This document shows, piece after piece, positions 18,397 through 27,225 of a DNA stretch of 64,000 nt; the first letter of the stretch is position 1, and the number at the start of each line of letters is the position of its first letter. A program made the position numbers and the translations under genes. Under the pieces are notes generated by a model. That model searched no databases, was not told the origin of the DNA, and saw only the letters and a program-made list of their open reading frames with translations. Location of the stretch: NCBI RefSeq assembly GCF_024343735.1, contig NZ_RJUE01000002.1:1-64000 (forward strand), read 5' to 3'. Source of the DNA: Lacihabitans sp. CCS-44 (GTDB taxonomy: Bacteria; Bacteroidota; Bacteroidia; Cytophagales; Spirosomataceae).

Positions 18397-19983
18397 ATGC
18401 TAGAAAACATTAAGGCCATTTTTGAAAAAAAAAGTATTCAAATTATACTCGTCTTGGCGGTCATCTTAGCCTATTATTTTTATTCTTTTGGCAAAATCGA
18501 TATCGTTTCATCAGAAGACGACGTGCATTTGTTTGGTGCTTTAAATCTAAACTTACCGCTCGAAAAGTTCGGGAATTTTGGTTATTATTTGTTTTTGTTC
18601 GTTGTTTCAAAATTTGCCCATAGTCCACTTAATACCATATTTTTAGACTATTTTATACTTTCTACTTTGGCTTTTGTCTCGTTGTTTTTTGTTTTGAAAA
18701 AGCATTCTAAGTCTTTTTTTATTGCACTTTTTATTTCAACATGTTTTCTTTTTTCTGATTTCCAGCTTTTGTTAGTTCCGAAACTTACTTATCTCAATTT
18801 TATAGTTATTTGTCTTGGTTTATTTTTTTTAGATTCAAAAAAGTACGCTTTTCAAAACTATTTCATACTATCAGTTTGTGTTCTTGCAAACGCCTACGTC
18901 GCTCGCCCTGAGTTTGTTTGGTTTTTGGTACCTACGGTTTTATTGACTTTATTTAGTCATTTTAAACATAGTCCTAAACTCTCTCAAACTGTTTCTCTTT
19001 TTGGATTATTGTTCTCAATTATAGTCTTGTATTGGCTGGGTGGAGGTTTATATCCAACGGGTTATCTAAAGGAGATATTTATCCAGCATTTTTTTGATAA
19101 CTACGAAGTCTGGACAGGAAAACATTTTGATTTGGCCGATGAATTTGGCCAATTCAATGCCATTTATGGTAAAGTGGAGTCTGATTTTCAGGTATTTACA
19201 GCAAACCCAGGATTGCTTCTGAAACATGGTTTGTACAATTTCAAAAACTTGATTTTAGGTGTTCTAAAAGTATTTAAAAGCACATTTTACGATGTTTTTG
19301 TTGGTATTTTTTCTAGTAAAACAAAATATTTTATTGTAGTTCTGGTTCTAATTTTGGGCTTAATAATTGACTTTAAAAGCTCTTTTAAGACATTAAAAAC
19401 AAGTCTTTCTTTACCTAAACCTTTACTAAAATTCATCGTCTGGCTGCTATTGCCCTGTTTGCTGTTAGTTTTAGTGATTTTCCCAAGAGAGCATTTTGTG
19501 TTTTTGCTTTTGCCTTTTGTTTTTTTGAGCTTAGGGTATTTATTAAAGTCAATTAAGCTTCGTCAAAACAGATACTCTAAAATCTGCTTCAGTTTAATTC
19601 TGGGAGCAGTATTTATAGGCATCATTGGAAAATATCCAATTAAAGCAAACCATCCCAACAATGTCGATTTTTATAATTATTTGAATAAAATAAAACTTGA
19701 AAAGCCTTTGAAAATGCTTTCCAATGACAATTTCGGCTATTTATATTTTGGTCAAAACTTCGAAAGAGTAGGATGGAATCCGTCAACAGAAACAATTATA
19801 GACAAAGTTAGAGTAGAGAACATAGACCTGATAAGCATTTACCGACTTGACCTTGAAGTACCTGTAACAAGAGCGTTTGTGGATAGTTTACATATACAAA
19901 CAGGCTATATTCGAATAAGGAATTTTGAAGCCCAAAAAAGATATTTATGGGTGAAACCTGAGTTGATTAATAAATTTCAATAA
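18397..19983 (+). CDS. large integral membrane protein, possibly GT-C-type glycosyltransferase
   Basis: A 528-residue, very T-rich gene encoding roughly ten or more hydrophobic segments spread over residues 15-440, then a soluble tail. Early acidic residues SSEDD at about 36-40, after the first membrane helix, recall the acidic loop of GT-C glycosyltransferases, but no family signature is certain. No function can be assigned with confidence. Its stop overlaps the convergent GreA/B-like gene by seven bases. Confidence 0.6.
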   Translation: MLENIKAIFEKKSIQIILVLAVILAYYFYSFGKIDIVSSEDDVHLFGALNLNLPLEKFGNFGYYLFLFVVSKFAHSPLNTIFLDYFILSTLAFVSLFFVLKKHSKSFFIALFISTCFLFSDFQLLLVPKLTYLNFIVICLGLFFLDSKKYAFQNYFILSVCVLANAYVARPEFVWFLVPTVLLTLFSHFKHSPKLSQTVSLFGLLFSIIVLYWLGGGLYPTGYLKEIFIQHFFDNYEVWTGKHFDLADEFGQFNAIYGKVESDFQVFTANPGLLLKHGLYNFKNLILGVLKVFKSTFYDVFVGIFSSKTKYFIVVLVLILGLIIDFKSSFKTLKTSLSLPKPLLKFIVWLLLPCLLLVLVIFPREHFVFLLLPFVFLSLGYLLKSIKLRQNRYSKICFSLILGAVFIGIIGKYPIKANHPNNVDFYNYLNKIKLEKPLKMLSNDNFGYLYFGQNFERVGWNPSTETIIDKVRVENIDLISIYRLDLEVPVTRAFVDSLHIQTGYIRIRNFEAQKRYLWVKPELINKFQ

Positions 19984-20432
19984 ATCCCCAAAATCTGTAT
20001 CGGACGGCCATTCATGGTGACGGTATCCTTGACTTTTTTGCCTGAAAGTTCTGTGCCCAATGGCGATGCCGACGAAATAAGCATAGCACTTACACCATCG
20101 TCCACGATTTTACCAAGACTGACCGAAACCAAAATGTAACCAATCGATGTGTGCACTAAACTGCCATTTTTGACAAATTCTGTCTCTTGCTCAAAGTTGA
20201 TGTTTTCAAAAGTACTGATATCTTTTAGAAGCTCATTTTTTTGGTTTTCGAGCATTGCACGGTCATTTTGAGCCATAGCTCTGCCTGTTTCGTATTTGTC
20301 GCCCATACTACTCTTAGACTCTTCATTGGCGGCATTCTGAACGTTGAATATCGCTTTTTCTAGTTCAATTAATTTTGATTGCAACAGATTCTGTGCTGTT
20401 GTTATTATGTTTTCTTTTTTCAAATCTTTCAA
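19977..20432 (-). CDS. GreA/GreB-like transcription factor
   Basis: A 151-residue protein with the Gre C-terminal FKBP-like domain, ending in SPLGTELSGKKVKDTVTMNG (Gre proteins have SPxGxALxGKxxGD). The N-terminal half is helical, predicted coiled coil, with GDKYETGRAMAQNDRAM at the likely hairpin tip. Gre factors enter the RNA polymerase secondary channel. The N-terminal half is divergent, so cleavage activity is uncertain. Its start overlaps the stop of the upstream ATP-grasp gene by four bases (ATGA). Confidence 0.75.
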   Translation of the reverse strand: MKDLKKENIITTAQNLLQSKLIELEKAIFNVQNAANEESKSSMGDKYETGRAMAQNDRAMLENQKNELLKDISTFENINFEQETEFVKNGSLVHTSIGYILVSVSLGKIVDDGVSAMLISSASPLGTELSGKKVKDTVTMNGRPIQILGIY

Positions 20433-21634
20433 TGCGTTGGTTTGTCTGGGGCAGGAGCGGAGGCGTGAAGGCCAAGGTCAAATACCATTCTGGCGTATTT
20501 GTCCAGCAATTCTATCACTCGCTCACGGCTATCGGCTTTTACTATAAGCCCCACATGATATTCTTCGTTCATTTTCCAGCAGATTTCTTTGTCGTCAAAA
20601 ACATCCACGTTTGGCCATTGGTGCGACGAGAGTGAAATCAGAATTCCCGAATATTTCTTTTCTATTTTTGGTAAAACATAGGGTTTTTTCTCTGCAACGG
20701 CCGTTTCTATTTTTGCCCATTCTTTCCAAATGTTTATACCCGATGAAGCCTCCACCATTTCTGCCAAATGAGCTCCTCCAACTCTGGAGGCAGTTTCCAA
20801 AAAGTAGTAATTGCCGTCTTCATGACATTTGATCACCTCGGTGTGAGAAGCACTAAACTTCATACCGAAGGCTTTCATTACTTGGTGATTTATCAATGAA
20901 AGTGCTTCTTGGTCTAAAGAGCCAAATTCTACCGTAACTGAACGAAATATACCCCCACCATGAGCTACATCAAAAGGCGTACTCAGATATTGACTACATC
21001 TTTCAAAAACAACTTCTTTATTAATAATCAGTGAATCAATGTGATAAACATCTCCAGGCTTGAATGTTTCTATCAGAAAATTGTGACGACTGTCGCCCAA
21101 GCTGTTTATCCAATCCCAAGCTTCGTTTTTCGAATATACTTTTTTGATACCAGCGGCCGATGCTTCAGATCGTGGTTTTACTAGCCAAGGTCCTTGCGTA
21201 TTTTCCAAAAAATGCGTTATCTCTACATCGTTAAAAAGTGAACTGAAGGCAGGAACGGGTATCTGATTGTCTTCAGCCTGCACACGCATAGCCAGTTTGT
21301 CTCTAAAATATCGAGCTGTGGTTTGTCCCATGCCGGGTATTCTGAAATGTTCCCTAACTAAAGCAGCCTTTTCCACATCAAAATCATCCAAAGCAACCAC
21401 CAAATCTATTTTTCGGGTTCGCATCAGATGTGCAGAACCTTCTAAAAGTGTCTGATAAGTATCGAAAGAATTATCGTTGTTTTCTAAATAAAAAAACTCG
21501 TCGATGCTTTCTCTTGGCCACGGTTTATGTTCGATCTTTTTGTGCGTTAACAAAAAAACAGTATTTCCTTCTTCTTTGGCAGCTTTAAGAAATTCCACGC
21601 CCTTGAAATAAGTACAGATACAAAGTATAGTCAT
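20429..21634 (-). CDS. ATP-grasp enzyme
   Basis: A 401-residue ATP-grasp ligase-like protein. An N-terminal pre-ATP-grasp Rossmann domain (about 1-100) is followed by a central ATP-grasp fold: WLVKPRSEASAAGIKKV holds the ATP-binding lysine, and YYFLETASRVGGAHLAEMVEASSGIN is the metal-binding region. The family joins a carboxylate to an amine or thiol through an acylphosphate. The substrate is unknown. It is the first gene of a two-gene operon with the Gre-like factor. Confidence 0.82.
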   Translation of the reverse strand: MTILCICTYFKGVEFLKAAKEEGNTVFLLTHKKIEHKPWPRESIDEFFYLENNDNSFDTYQTLLEGSAHLMRTRKIDLVVALDDFDVEKAALVREHFRIPGMGQTTARYFRDKLAMRVQAEDNQIPVPAFSSLFNDVEITHFLENTQGPWLVKPRSEASAAGIKKVYSKNEAWDWINSLGDSRHNFLIETFKPGDVYHIDSLIINKEVVFERCSQYLSTPFDVAHGGGIFRSVTVEFGSLDQEALSLINHQVMKAFGMKFSASHTEVIKCHEDGNYYFLETASRVGGAHLAEMVEASSGINIWKEWAKIETAVAEKKPYVLPKIEKKYSGILISLSSHQWPNVDVFDDKEICWKMNEEYHVGLIVKADSRERVIELLDKYARMVFDLGLHASAPAPDKPTH

Positions 21635-21675
21635 CTCAATATTTTTTTCTAAAAATAAGCTTTAATGCTTAAATA

Positions 21676-21707
21676 CAAAAAAAGCCACCCAATTATTTTG
21701 GATGGCT
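21676..21707 (-). terminator. terminator after the DUF1573 gene
   Basis: AGCCACCCAA (21683-21692) pairs with TTGGATGGCT (21698-21707) with one mismatch and a five-base loop. On the minus strand it is followed by a run of Ts (21677-21683). Confidence 0.8.
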
Positions 21708-21729
21708 CTCAATATCTGATTGAAGAAGT

Positions 21730-22119
21730 TTATTTTCCTCCAGTCGCTTTCGGCGTTACGTTGCCTTTGATTGTCAAAATCACAGTTCCGTTTTCAGCAT
21801 TACTTACTACAGTAATAGTTTTTGTAAATGCACCCGGACGGCCAGAAGTATTGTAACCTACTTTGATTACACTTTTAGCACCTGGCATAATTGGATCTTT
21901 AGACCACTCAGGAGTAGTACAACCACATGAAGCCTGAGCATTAGTAATAACCACTGGAGCTGTACCTGTGTTGGTTACTTCAAATGAATAAGTTGCCAAA
22001 GGGCCTTCCGAAAGTTTTCCGAAATCGTGTGTTTCTTTGTTGAACTTCAAAACACCTTGAGCGTTAGTAGCCGCTGCAAACAAAAGAACACTTACTAGAG
22101 TGAAAAATAATTTTTTCAT
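21730..22119 (-). CDS. DUF1573 secreted protein
   Basis: A 129-residue exported protein. The signal peptide ends at about residue 20 (AAATNAQG). The DUF1573 Ig-like domain follows, with HDFGKLSEGPLATYSFEVTN and the hallmark ASCGCTTPEW (paired cysteines) and IKVGYNTSGRPGAF. Its function is unknown; it is abundant in Bacteroidota and probably periplasmic or surface-exposed. It is monocistronic, with a clear terminator. Confidence 0.9.
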   Translation of the reverse strand: MKKLFFTLVSVLLFAAATNAQGVLKFNKETHDFGKLSEGPLATYSFEVTNTGTAPVVITNAQASCGCTTPEWSKDPIMPGAKSVIKVGYNTSGRPGAFTKTITVVSNAENGTVILTIKGNVTPKATGGK

Positions 22120-22358
22120 GTTACTGAATATTAAATGTTTAAAAATGATTCGTGCTTAAAACCAATACAAAGTAAATACCAACATTAGATATATTAAAAA
22201 CTTTTAACAATGTATTAACAATCCAATTTTCGATTCTTAAATAGTGATTTGTATTAAAATATGAATTAACTTTACATAAAGATTTGTATATTCACTCCGA
22301 ATTCAATCATTGAATTTACGAATTATTACACTTTTTCAATTTGAATACTGATTAAATC

Positions 22359-24767
22359 ATGGGTGAACTGCTTACTGGTTTTTATACATCAAATGAGGTA
22401 ATTCTATCGAAAACTGAGGTTTTGGCTGATTATCAATTGGTTTGTGAGAGTAGGGCAGTGAGTTTGATGGGTAGAAAAGACGTATTCATGGGTCGTGCAA
22501 AATTTGGTATTTTTGGCGATGGAAAAGAGCTTGCACAAATTGCACTATCCAAGGTTTTTAGGAAAGGCGACTTCAGATCAGGGTATTATCGCGACCAAAC
22601 CCTTGTAGCGGCTACTGGAGGGCTTACATGGCAACAGTTTTTTGCACAATTGTATGCACACGCCGACATCAACCACGATATTTTTACGGCTGGAAGATCA
22701 ATGAATGCCCATTTTGGTAATCATTGGCTGGATGATAAAGGACATTGGCTTGACCAAACCGAAATGTTTAATGGTGCGGTAGACGTTTCTTCAACTGCCG
22801 GTCAAATGCCGCGAAGTTTAGGACTCGCTTATGCTTCAAAATTGTTCCGAAAAAACCCATACCTCAAGAAATTCAAGACTTTTTCTAACGGAGGAAATGA
22901 GGTTTGTTTTGCCACCATTGGTGACGCTTCTACTTCGCAGGGCATGTTTTTTGAGACTATCAATGCCGCCGGAGTTTTACAAATACCACTTGTGGTGTCT
23001 GTTTGGGATGATGGTTATGGCATTTCAGTTCCGATAGAATACCAAACCACCAAAGGAAGTATTTCGGAAGCCTTGGCGGGTTTTGAAAAAACGGATGGCA
23101 ATGGCATAGAAATTATAAAAGTGAAAGGTTGGGATTATCCAGCACTTATACAAGCTTACCAAAGAGCCGTAAGAATCGCTCGTGACGAACACACGCCTGT
23201 GTTGGTGCATGTGGTAGAGGTTACTCAACCGCAAGGCCATTCAGCATCTGGTTCTCACGAAAGATATAAATCAAAGGAAAGACTGGCTTGGGAAATAGAA
23301 TACGACTGTAATTTGATTTTCAGAGATTGGATTCTCAAAAATAATTTTGCTGGCGAAGCGGAGTTAAAAGCGATTGAGAAAAAAGCGGATGACAACGCCA
23401 AAGATGCCCGTAAAAAAGCTTGGGATGCTTGTCGTGAGGCCATCAATGCTGACAATATCATGGTTACTTCCTTACTAGCCGAGGCACTCGAAAGTAGCAA
23501 GGGTGACTTGGAAATAGCCAAGCTTGTGACCCAGTTTGAAACAAATACTAATCCACAAAAGAAAGACGGACTCAAAACACTGAAATTACTCTCAAGAATA
23601 GTTTCTGGTGAAAAAATCAGGAAGGAAATTGGTAAATTGATTGAGAATCTTCAAGCTAAAAATACTTACCGATACAGCAGTCATCTCTACTCTGAGTTTG
23701 AAACTTCACCAATGAGAGTTAAGCCTGTAAAAGCTATTTACTCTGACAAAAGCCTTATGGTGGATGGACGTGAAATAGTTAACAGATTTTTTGATTATGT
23801 TTTTTCTAAAAACCCGTTGGTATTTGCTTTGGGTGAAGATATCGGAAAAATTGGAGACGTAAATCAAGGTTTTGCTGGACTGCAAGAAAAATACGGCGAA
23901 CTGAGAATTACCGATACAGGAATAAGAGAAACCACTATTATTGGACAAGGAATAGGTGCCGCCATGCGTGGCTTGAGACCAATTGTCGAGATTCAATATT
24001 TCGATTACATCTACTATGCCCTACCAACGCTCACCGACGACTTGGCATCACTCAGATACAGAACATTCGGCAAACAAATGGCTCCTGTGATTGTACGTAC
24101 CCGTGGGCATCGTTTGGAAGGCATTTGGCATTCTGGGTCGCCAATGGCTGTAATGATACACGCTTTGAGAGGCATGCACGTGTTGGTGCCACGAAATTTT
24201 GTAAAAGCAGCAGGTTTTTACAACACATTGCTCAAAGGCGACGACCCAGCTTTGGTTATAGAAAGCCTAAATGGATACCGACTAAAAGAAAAATTGCCAG
24301 ACAATTTGACGGAAATCTGTGAGCCGCTGGGTGTTCCAGAAATACTAAACGAAGGCAATGACATAACGATAGTAACTTACGGCTCCATGTGCCGCATAGT
24401 GGTAGAAGCTGCTGAAGATCTACGTAAAGTAGGCATAAGTGCCGAAGTGATTGACGTTCAGTCGCTTTTGCCTTTTGATATCAACAAAATGATATTGAAA
24501 TCTGTAAAAAAGACCAACCGTGTCATTTTTGCTGACGAAGATATGCCAGGGGGAGGAACAGCCTACATGATGCAGCAAGTGCTAGACGAACACGGTGCCT
24601 ACCATTTCCTCGACTCCAAACCCGTGTGCATCAGTGCACAAGCTCACCGCCCAGCCTATGGTACAGACGGTGACTATTTCTCTAAACCAAGCGTTGAGAC
24701 CATTTTCGATGCTGCCTACCAAATCATGTCTGAGGTAAATCCTGCTAAGTATCCTGAGTTGTATTGA
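22359..24767 (+). CDS. 2-oxoacid dehydrogenase E1 component, fused alpha and beta subunits
   Basis: An 802-residue thiamine-diphosphate enzyme. Residues about 1-390 are the E1 alpha part (RAKFGIFGDGKELAQIAL, then GDASTSQGMFFE and DDGYGIS for ThDP/Mg binding). Residues about 455-802 are the E1 beta part (FALGEDIGKIGDVNQGF, TDTGIRETTIIGQGIGAAM, RTRGHRLEGIWHSGSPM, ADEDMPGGGTAYMM). It decarboxylates a 2-oxoacid, likely branched-chain, and passes the acyl group to E2. E2 and E3 are not adjacent. The fusion is common in Bacteroidota. Confidence 0.92.
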   Translation: MGELLTGFYTSNEVILSKTEVLADYQLVCESRAVSLMGRKDVFMGRAKFGIFGDGKELAQIALSKVFRKGDFRSGYYRDQTLVAATGGLTWQQFFAQLYAHADINHDIFTAGRSMNAHFGNHWLDDKGHWLDQTEMFNGAVDVSSTAGQMPRSLGLAYASKLFRKNPYLKKFKTFSNGGNEVCFATIGDASTSQGMFFETINAAGVLQIPLVVSVWDDGYGISVPIEYQTTKGSISEALAGFEKTDGNGIEIIKVKGWDYPALIQAYQRAVRIARDEHTPVLVHVVEVTQPQGHSASGSHERYKSKERLAWEIEYDCNLIFRDWILKNNFAGEAELKAIEKKADDNAKDARKKAWDACREAINADNIMVTSLLAEALESSKGDLEIAKLVTQFETNTNPQKKDGLKTLKLLSRIVSGEKIRKEIGKLIENLQAKNTYRYSSHLYSEFETSPMRVKPVKAIYSDKSLMVDGREIVNRFFDYVFSKNPLVFALGEDIGKIGDVNQGFAGLQEKYGELRITDTGIRETTIIGQGIGAAMRGLRPIVEIQYFDYIYYALPTLTDDLASLRYRTFGKQMAPVIVRTRGHRLEGIWHSGSPMAVMIHALRGMHVLVPRNFVKAAGFYNTLLKGDDPALVIESLNGYRLKEKLPDNLTEICEPLGVPEILNEGNDITIVTYGSMCRIVVEAAEDLRKVGISAEVIDVQSLLPFDINKMILKSVKKTNRVIFADEDMPGGGTAYMMQQVLDEHGAYHFLDSKPVCISAQAHRPAYGTDGDYFSKPSVETIFDAAYQIMSEVNPAKYPELY

Positions 24768-24803
24768 GAAGTGTTGTTTTTGAAAAAAAATATTTTAACA
24801 ATC

Positions 24804-24986
24804 ATGGTATCTAAATTTACACTCGAAGGGAAAAAATACGTATTCATGCCCAAAGAGGAGTATGATAAACTATTGCTTTTAGCCACAAAAAATGAACTCA
24901 AGAGCCAATTGTTATCTTTTTATCAAGCTAGAAAAAAAGTGAAGAGCTTATTTTTGGATTGTGCAGGACAAAAGGGGATGCAATAA
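24804..24986 (+). CDS. small antitoxin-like protein (Phd/YefM-like), no toxin partner
   Basis: A 60-residue protein from the ATG at 24804. The start MVSKFTLEGKKYVFMPKEEYDKLL resembles the N-terminus of small Bacteroidota proteins that pair with RelE-type toxins. The tail (SLFLDCAGQKGMQ) looks atypical and may be shortened. No RelE, PIN or other toxin gene follows; the next 180 bases are non-coding. It could be a solitary antitoxin, a relic, or an unrelated small protein. It lies 36 bases after the E1 fusion gene. Confidence 0.45.
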   Translation: MVSKFTLEGKKYVFMPKEEYDKLLLLATKNELKSQLLSFYQARKKVKSLFLDCAGQKGMQ

Positions 24987-25127
24987 TTACGTTTGATCTT
25001 TGAAACTTGAGTATTTCTTATTTTAAATTAGATAGCTTATTCCAAGTATTTTATTGATTTAAGTGTTATTTTCAATCTAATTTTAGAACTAAATGTGTCT
25101 AAGTATTTGGTAAAATCTAAACCTACT

Positions 25128-25163
25128 TTCGTTTCAACTAGCCGAAACGAATTAATAGTTTTG
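25128..25163 (+). promoter_or_regulatory. inverted repeat and -7 box before the Sel1 gene
   Basis: TTCGTTTC (25128-25135) and GAAACGAA (25144-25151) form an 8-base perfect inverted repeat with an 8-base centre. TAGTTTTG at 25156-25163 matches TAnnTTTG and lies only five bases before the ATG at 25169, which would give a leaderless or nearly leaderless mRNA. Confidence 0.45.
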
Positions 25164-25168
25164 TGACG

Positions 25169-25630
25169 ATGAAAAATAGTAATAGTTATTTTATAAACAG
25201 TCAAAACTTATTGTTTCTCTATGAAAATAAAGCCAGTTTTGAGGAAAAGAAGCTTATTTATTCAAAATACTTGAAAGGTCTTCGTGGTCTAGCCTATAAA
25301 AACTATGCAGAAGCACAATTCGATTTGGCTGGGCACTATGATGACATAGGTTTCTGGGGTTTTCCAAATCCATTCTATAATCCTAGGAAGAAATTTTATT
25401 GGTTTAATAAATCTGCAAGTAATGGTTACTCGGAAGCCTTTAACAATCTTGCTAATATGTATGAAAATGGGGAGTTTGTTGAGTTGTCTTTGGAAAACGC
25501 ATTAAGCATGTATCAAAATGGTGCAAACCTTGGAAGTGAAAATTGTAAAAGGAATTATAAACTATTGAAAAAGCAAATCGTTTCTAAATCTCATAGTTTC
25601 TTTAGTGATTTTCATGCTCAAAAAGAATGA
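25169..25630 (+). CDS. Sel1-like repeat protein
   Basis: A 153-residue protein taken from the ATG at 25169; a GTG two codons earlier is the alternative. Two or three Sel1-type helical repeats are visible, with NYAEAQFDLAGHYDDIG and the clearer GYSEAFNNLANMYENGE at about 88-106. No signal peptide is apparent. Sel1 repeats mediate protein contacts; the partner is unknown. It stands alone, flanked by AT-rich non-coding DNA. Confidence 0.65.
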   Translation: MKNSNSYFINSQNLLFLYENKASFEEKKLIYSKYLKGLRGLAYKNYAEAQFDLAGHYDDIGFWGFPNPFYNPRKKFYWFNKSASNGYSEAFNNLANMYENGEFVELSLENALSMYQNGANLGSENCKRNYKLLKKQIVSKSHSFFSDFHAQKE

Positions 25631-25814
25631 TTTGAAATAAAGTATTTATTAGACAATGTAGTTAAACACATGATAATAAATACTCTAATAAATTAAAAAA
25701 GTTAAATTATTTTTTCCTAATCAGAAATACATCTTGGTTGATTGTTTACCTTATCCACCCATTTTTTTCCTCCAAAAAAATAGCATAATTTTGGTATTAT
25801 TTTAAAATGCCTTG

Positions 25815-27194
25815 ATGAAAGATTTTATAGCTTCAAACAAACAACGATATTTAGACGAACTCTTCGATTTTTTAAGAATTCCTTCGGTCAGTGCGGACTC
25901 CAAGCACATTCCAGATATGATTAATGCTGCAGAATGGGTAAAAGATAAATTGCTCGCAGCAGGTCTGGATAAAGCCGAAGTTTGCCCAACAGAAGGTCAT
26001 CCGATTGTATTTGCCGAGAAAATTATTGATCCAAGTTTGCCGACCATTTTGGTGTATGGCCATTACGATGTACAGCCAGCCGACCCTGTTGAACTTTGGA
26101 ATAGCCCGCCTTTTGAACCAACGGTTGTCATTACACCAAGTCACCCACAAGGGGCAATTTTCGCTCGTGGTGCTTGTGACGACAAAGGCCAGATTTACAT
26201 GCACGTTAAAGCAATCGAAGCCATGATTTTGCATAACGAACTCACTTGCAACGTAAAAGTGATGTTTGAAGGAGAGGAAGAAGTGGGCTCTGAAAATCTT
26301 GGAACTTTTGTCAAAAACAATAAAGAAAAACTCAAAGCCGACATTATTCTTATTTCAGATACTTCTATCATTGGCAACGATATTCCTTCTGTAGAAACTG
26401 GCTTGAGAGGCTTGGCTTACATGGAAGTTGAGGTGGAGGCGGCTAACCGTGACTTACATTCAGGCGTTTACGGTGGTGCAGTGGCTAATCCTATCAATGT
26501 TTTGTCGCAAATGATAGCCTCCATGCACGATGCCGATGGCAAAATAACAGTAAAAGGGTTTTATGACAAAGTGGTAGAGCTGAGCCAAGTAGAAAGAGAC
26601 GAACTAGAAGCCGCTCCTTTTGACTTGGAAGAATACAAAAAAGACCTCAGCATAGCCGAAGTAACTGGCGAAAAAGGCTATACCACGAGAGAACGAGCCG
26701 CCATAAGGCCAACGCTTGATGTCAACGGCATTTGGGGAGGTTATACGGGCGAAGGTTCAAAAACCGTTTTGCCTTCAAAAGCATTTGCCAAAATATCGAT
26801 GCGATTGGTGCCTGATCAAGATTGGGAAGAAATATCGGACTTGTTTATGACTCATTTCAAAGCCATTGCTCCGCCCACTGTAAAAGTTTCTGTAAAAAAA
26901 CACCACGGAGGTCAGCCTTATGTAACTCCAACAGATTCAATAGGTTACAAAGCCGCTTTTATGGCTATGGAGGAGAGCTTTGACAAGAAACCCGTACCAA
27001 CACGAGGAGGTGGAAGTATTCCAATCGTAGCACTTTTTGAGCAAGAATTGGGACTGAAATCTATACTTTTCGGATTCGGATTAGATTCTGATGCCCTTCA
27101 TTCGCCGAATGAGCATTATGGGATTTTCAATTTCATAAAGGGAATCGAAACTATACCGTTGTTTTATAAGCATTTCAGGGAGTTAAGTAAGTAA
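25815..27194 (+). CDS. M20 family dipeptidase/metallopeptidase
   Basis: A 459-residue cytosolic M20/M25/M40 zinc peptidase. Metal and catalytic motifs are LVYGHYDVQP (His, Asp), ARGACDDKGQ (bridging Asp), MFEGEEEVGSENL (catalytic Glu), SDTSII, and the terminal DALHSPNEHYG (His). The dimerisation domain lies at about 195-340 (NRDLHSGVYGG). The ATG at 25815 is preferred over the TTG directly before it. It hydrolyses dipeptides in this family. Confidence 0.93.
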   Translation: MKDFIASNKQRYLDELFDFLRIPSVSADSKHIPDMINAAEWVKDKLLAAGLDKAEVCPTEGHPIVFAEKIIDPSLPTILVYGHYDVQPADPVELWNSPPFEPTVVITPSHPQGAIFARGACDDKGQIYMHVKAIEAMILHNELTCNVKVMFEGEEEVGSENLGTFVKNNKEKLKADIILISDTSIIGNDIPSVETGLRGLAYMEVEVEAANRDLHSGVYGGAVANPINVLSQMIASMHDADGKITVKGFYDKVVELSQVERDELEAAPFDLEEYKKDLSIAEVTGEKGYTTRERAAIRPTLDVNGIWGGYTGEGSKTVLPSKAFAKISMRLVPDQDWEEISDLFMTHFKAIAPPTVKVSVKKHHGGQPYVTPTDSIGYKAAFMAMEESFDKKPVPTRGGGSIPIVALFEQELGLKSILFGFGLDSDALHSPNEHYGIFNFIKGIETIPLFYKHFRELSK

Positions 27195-27225
27195 TAATTG
27201 TATTTCATACAATACTAATCAAACC

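Noticed and set aside
22359-24767. Possible assembly error joining E1 alpha and beta genes
   Set aside because: The frame is continuous with a proper linker, and fused E1 alpha/beta proteins are known in Bacteroidota.
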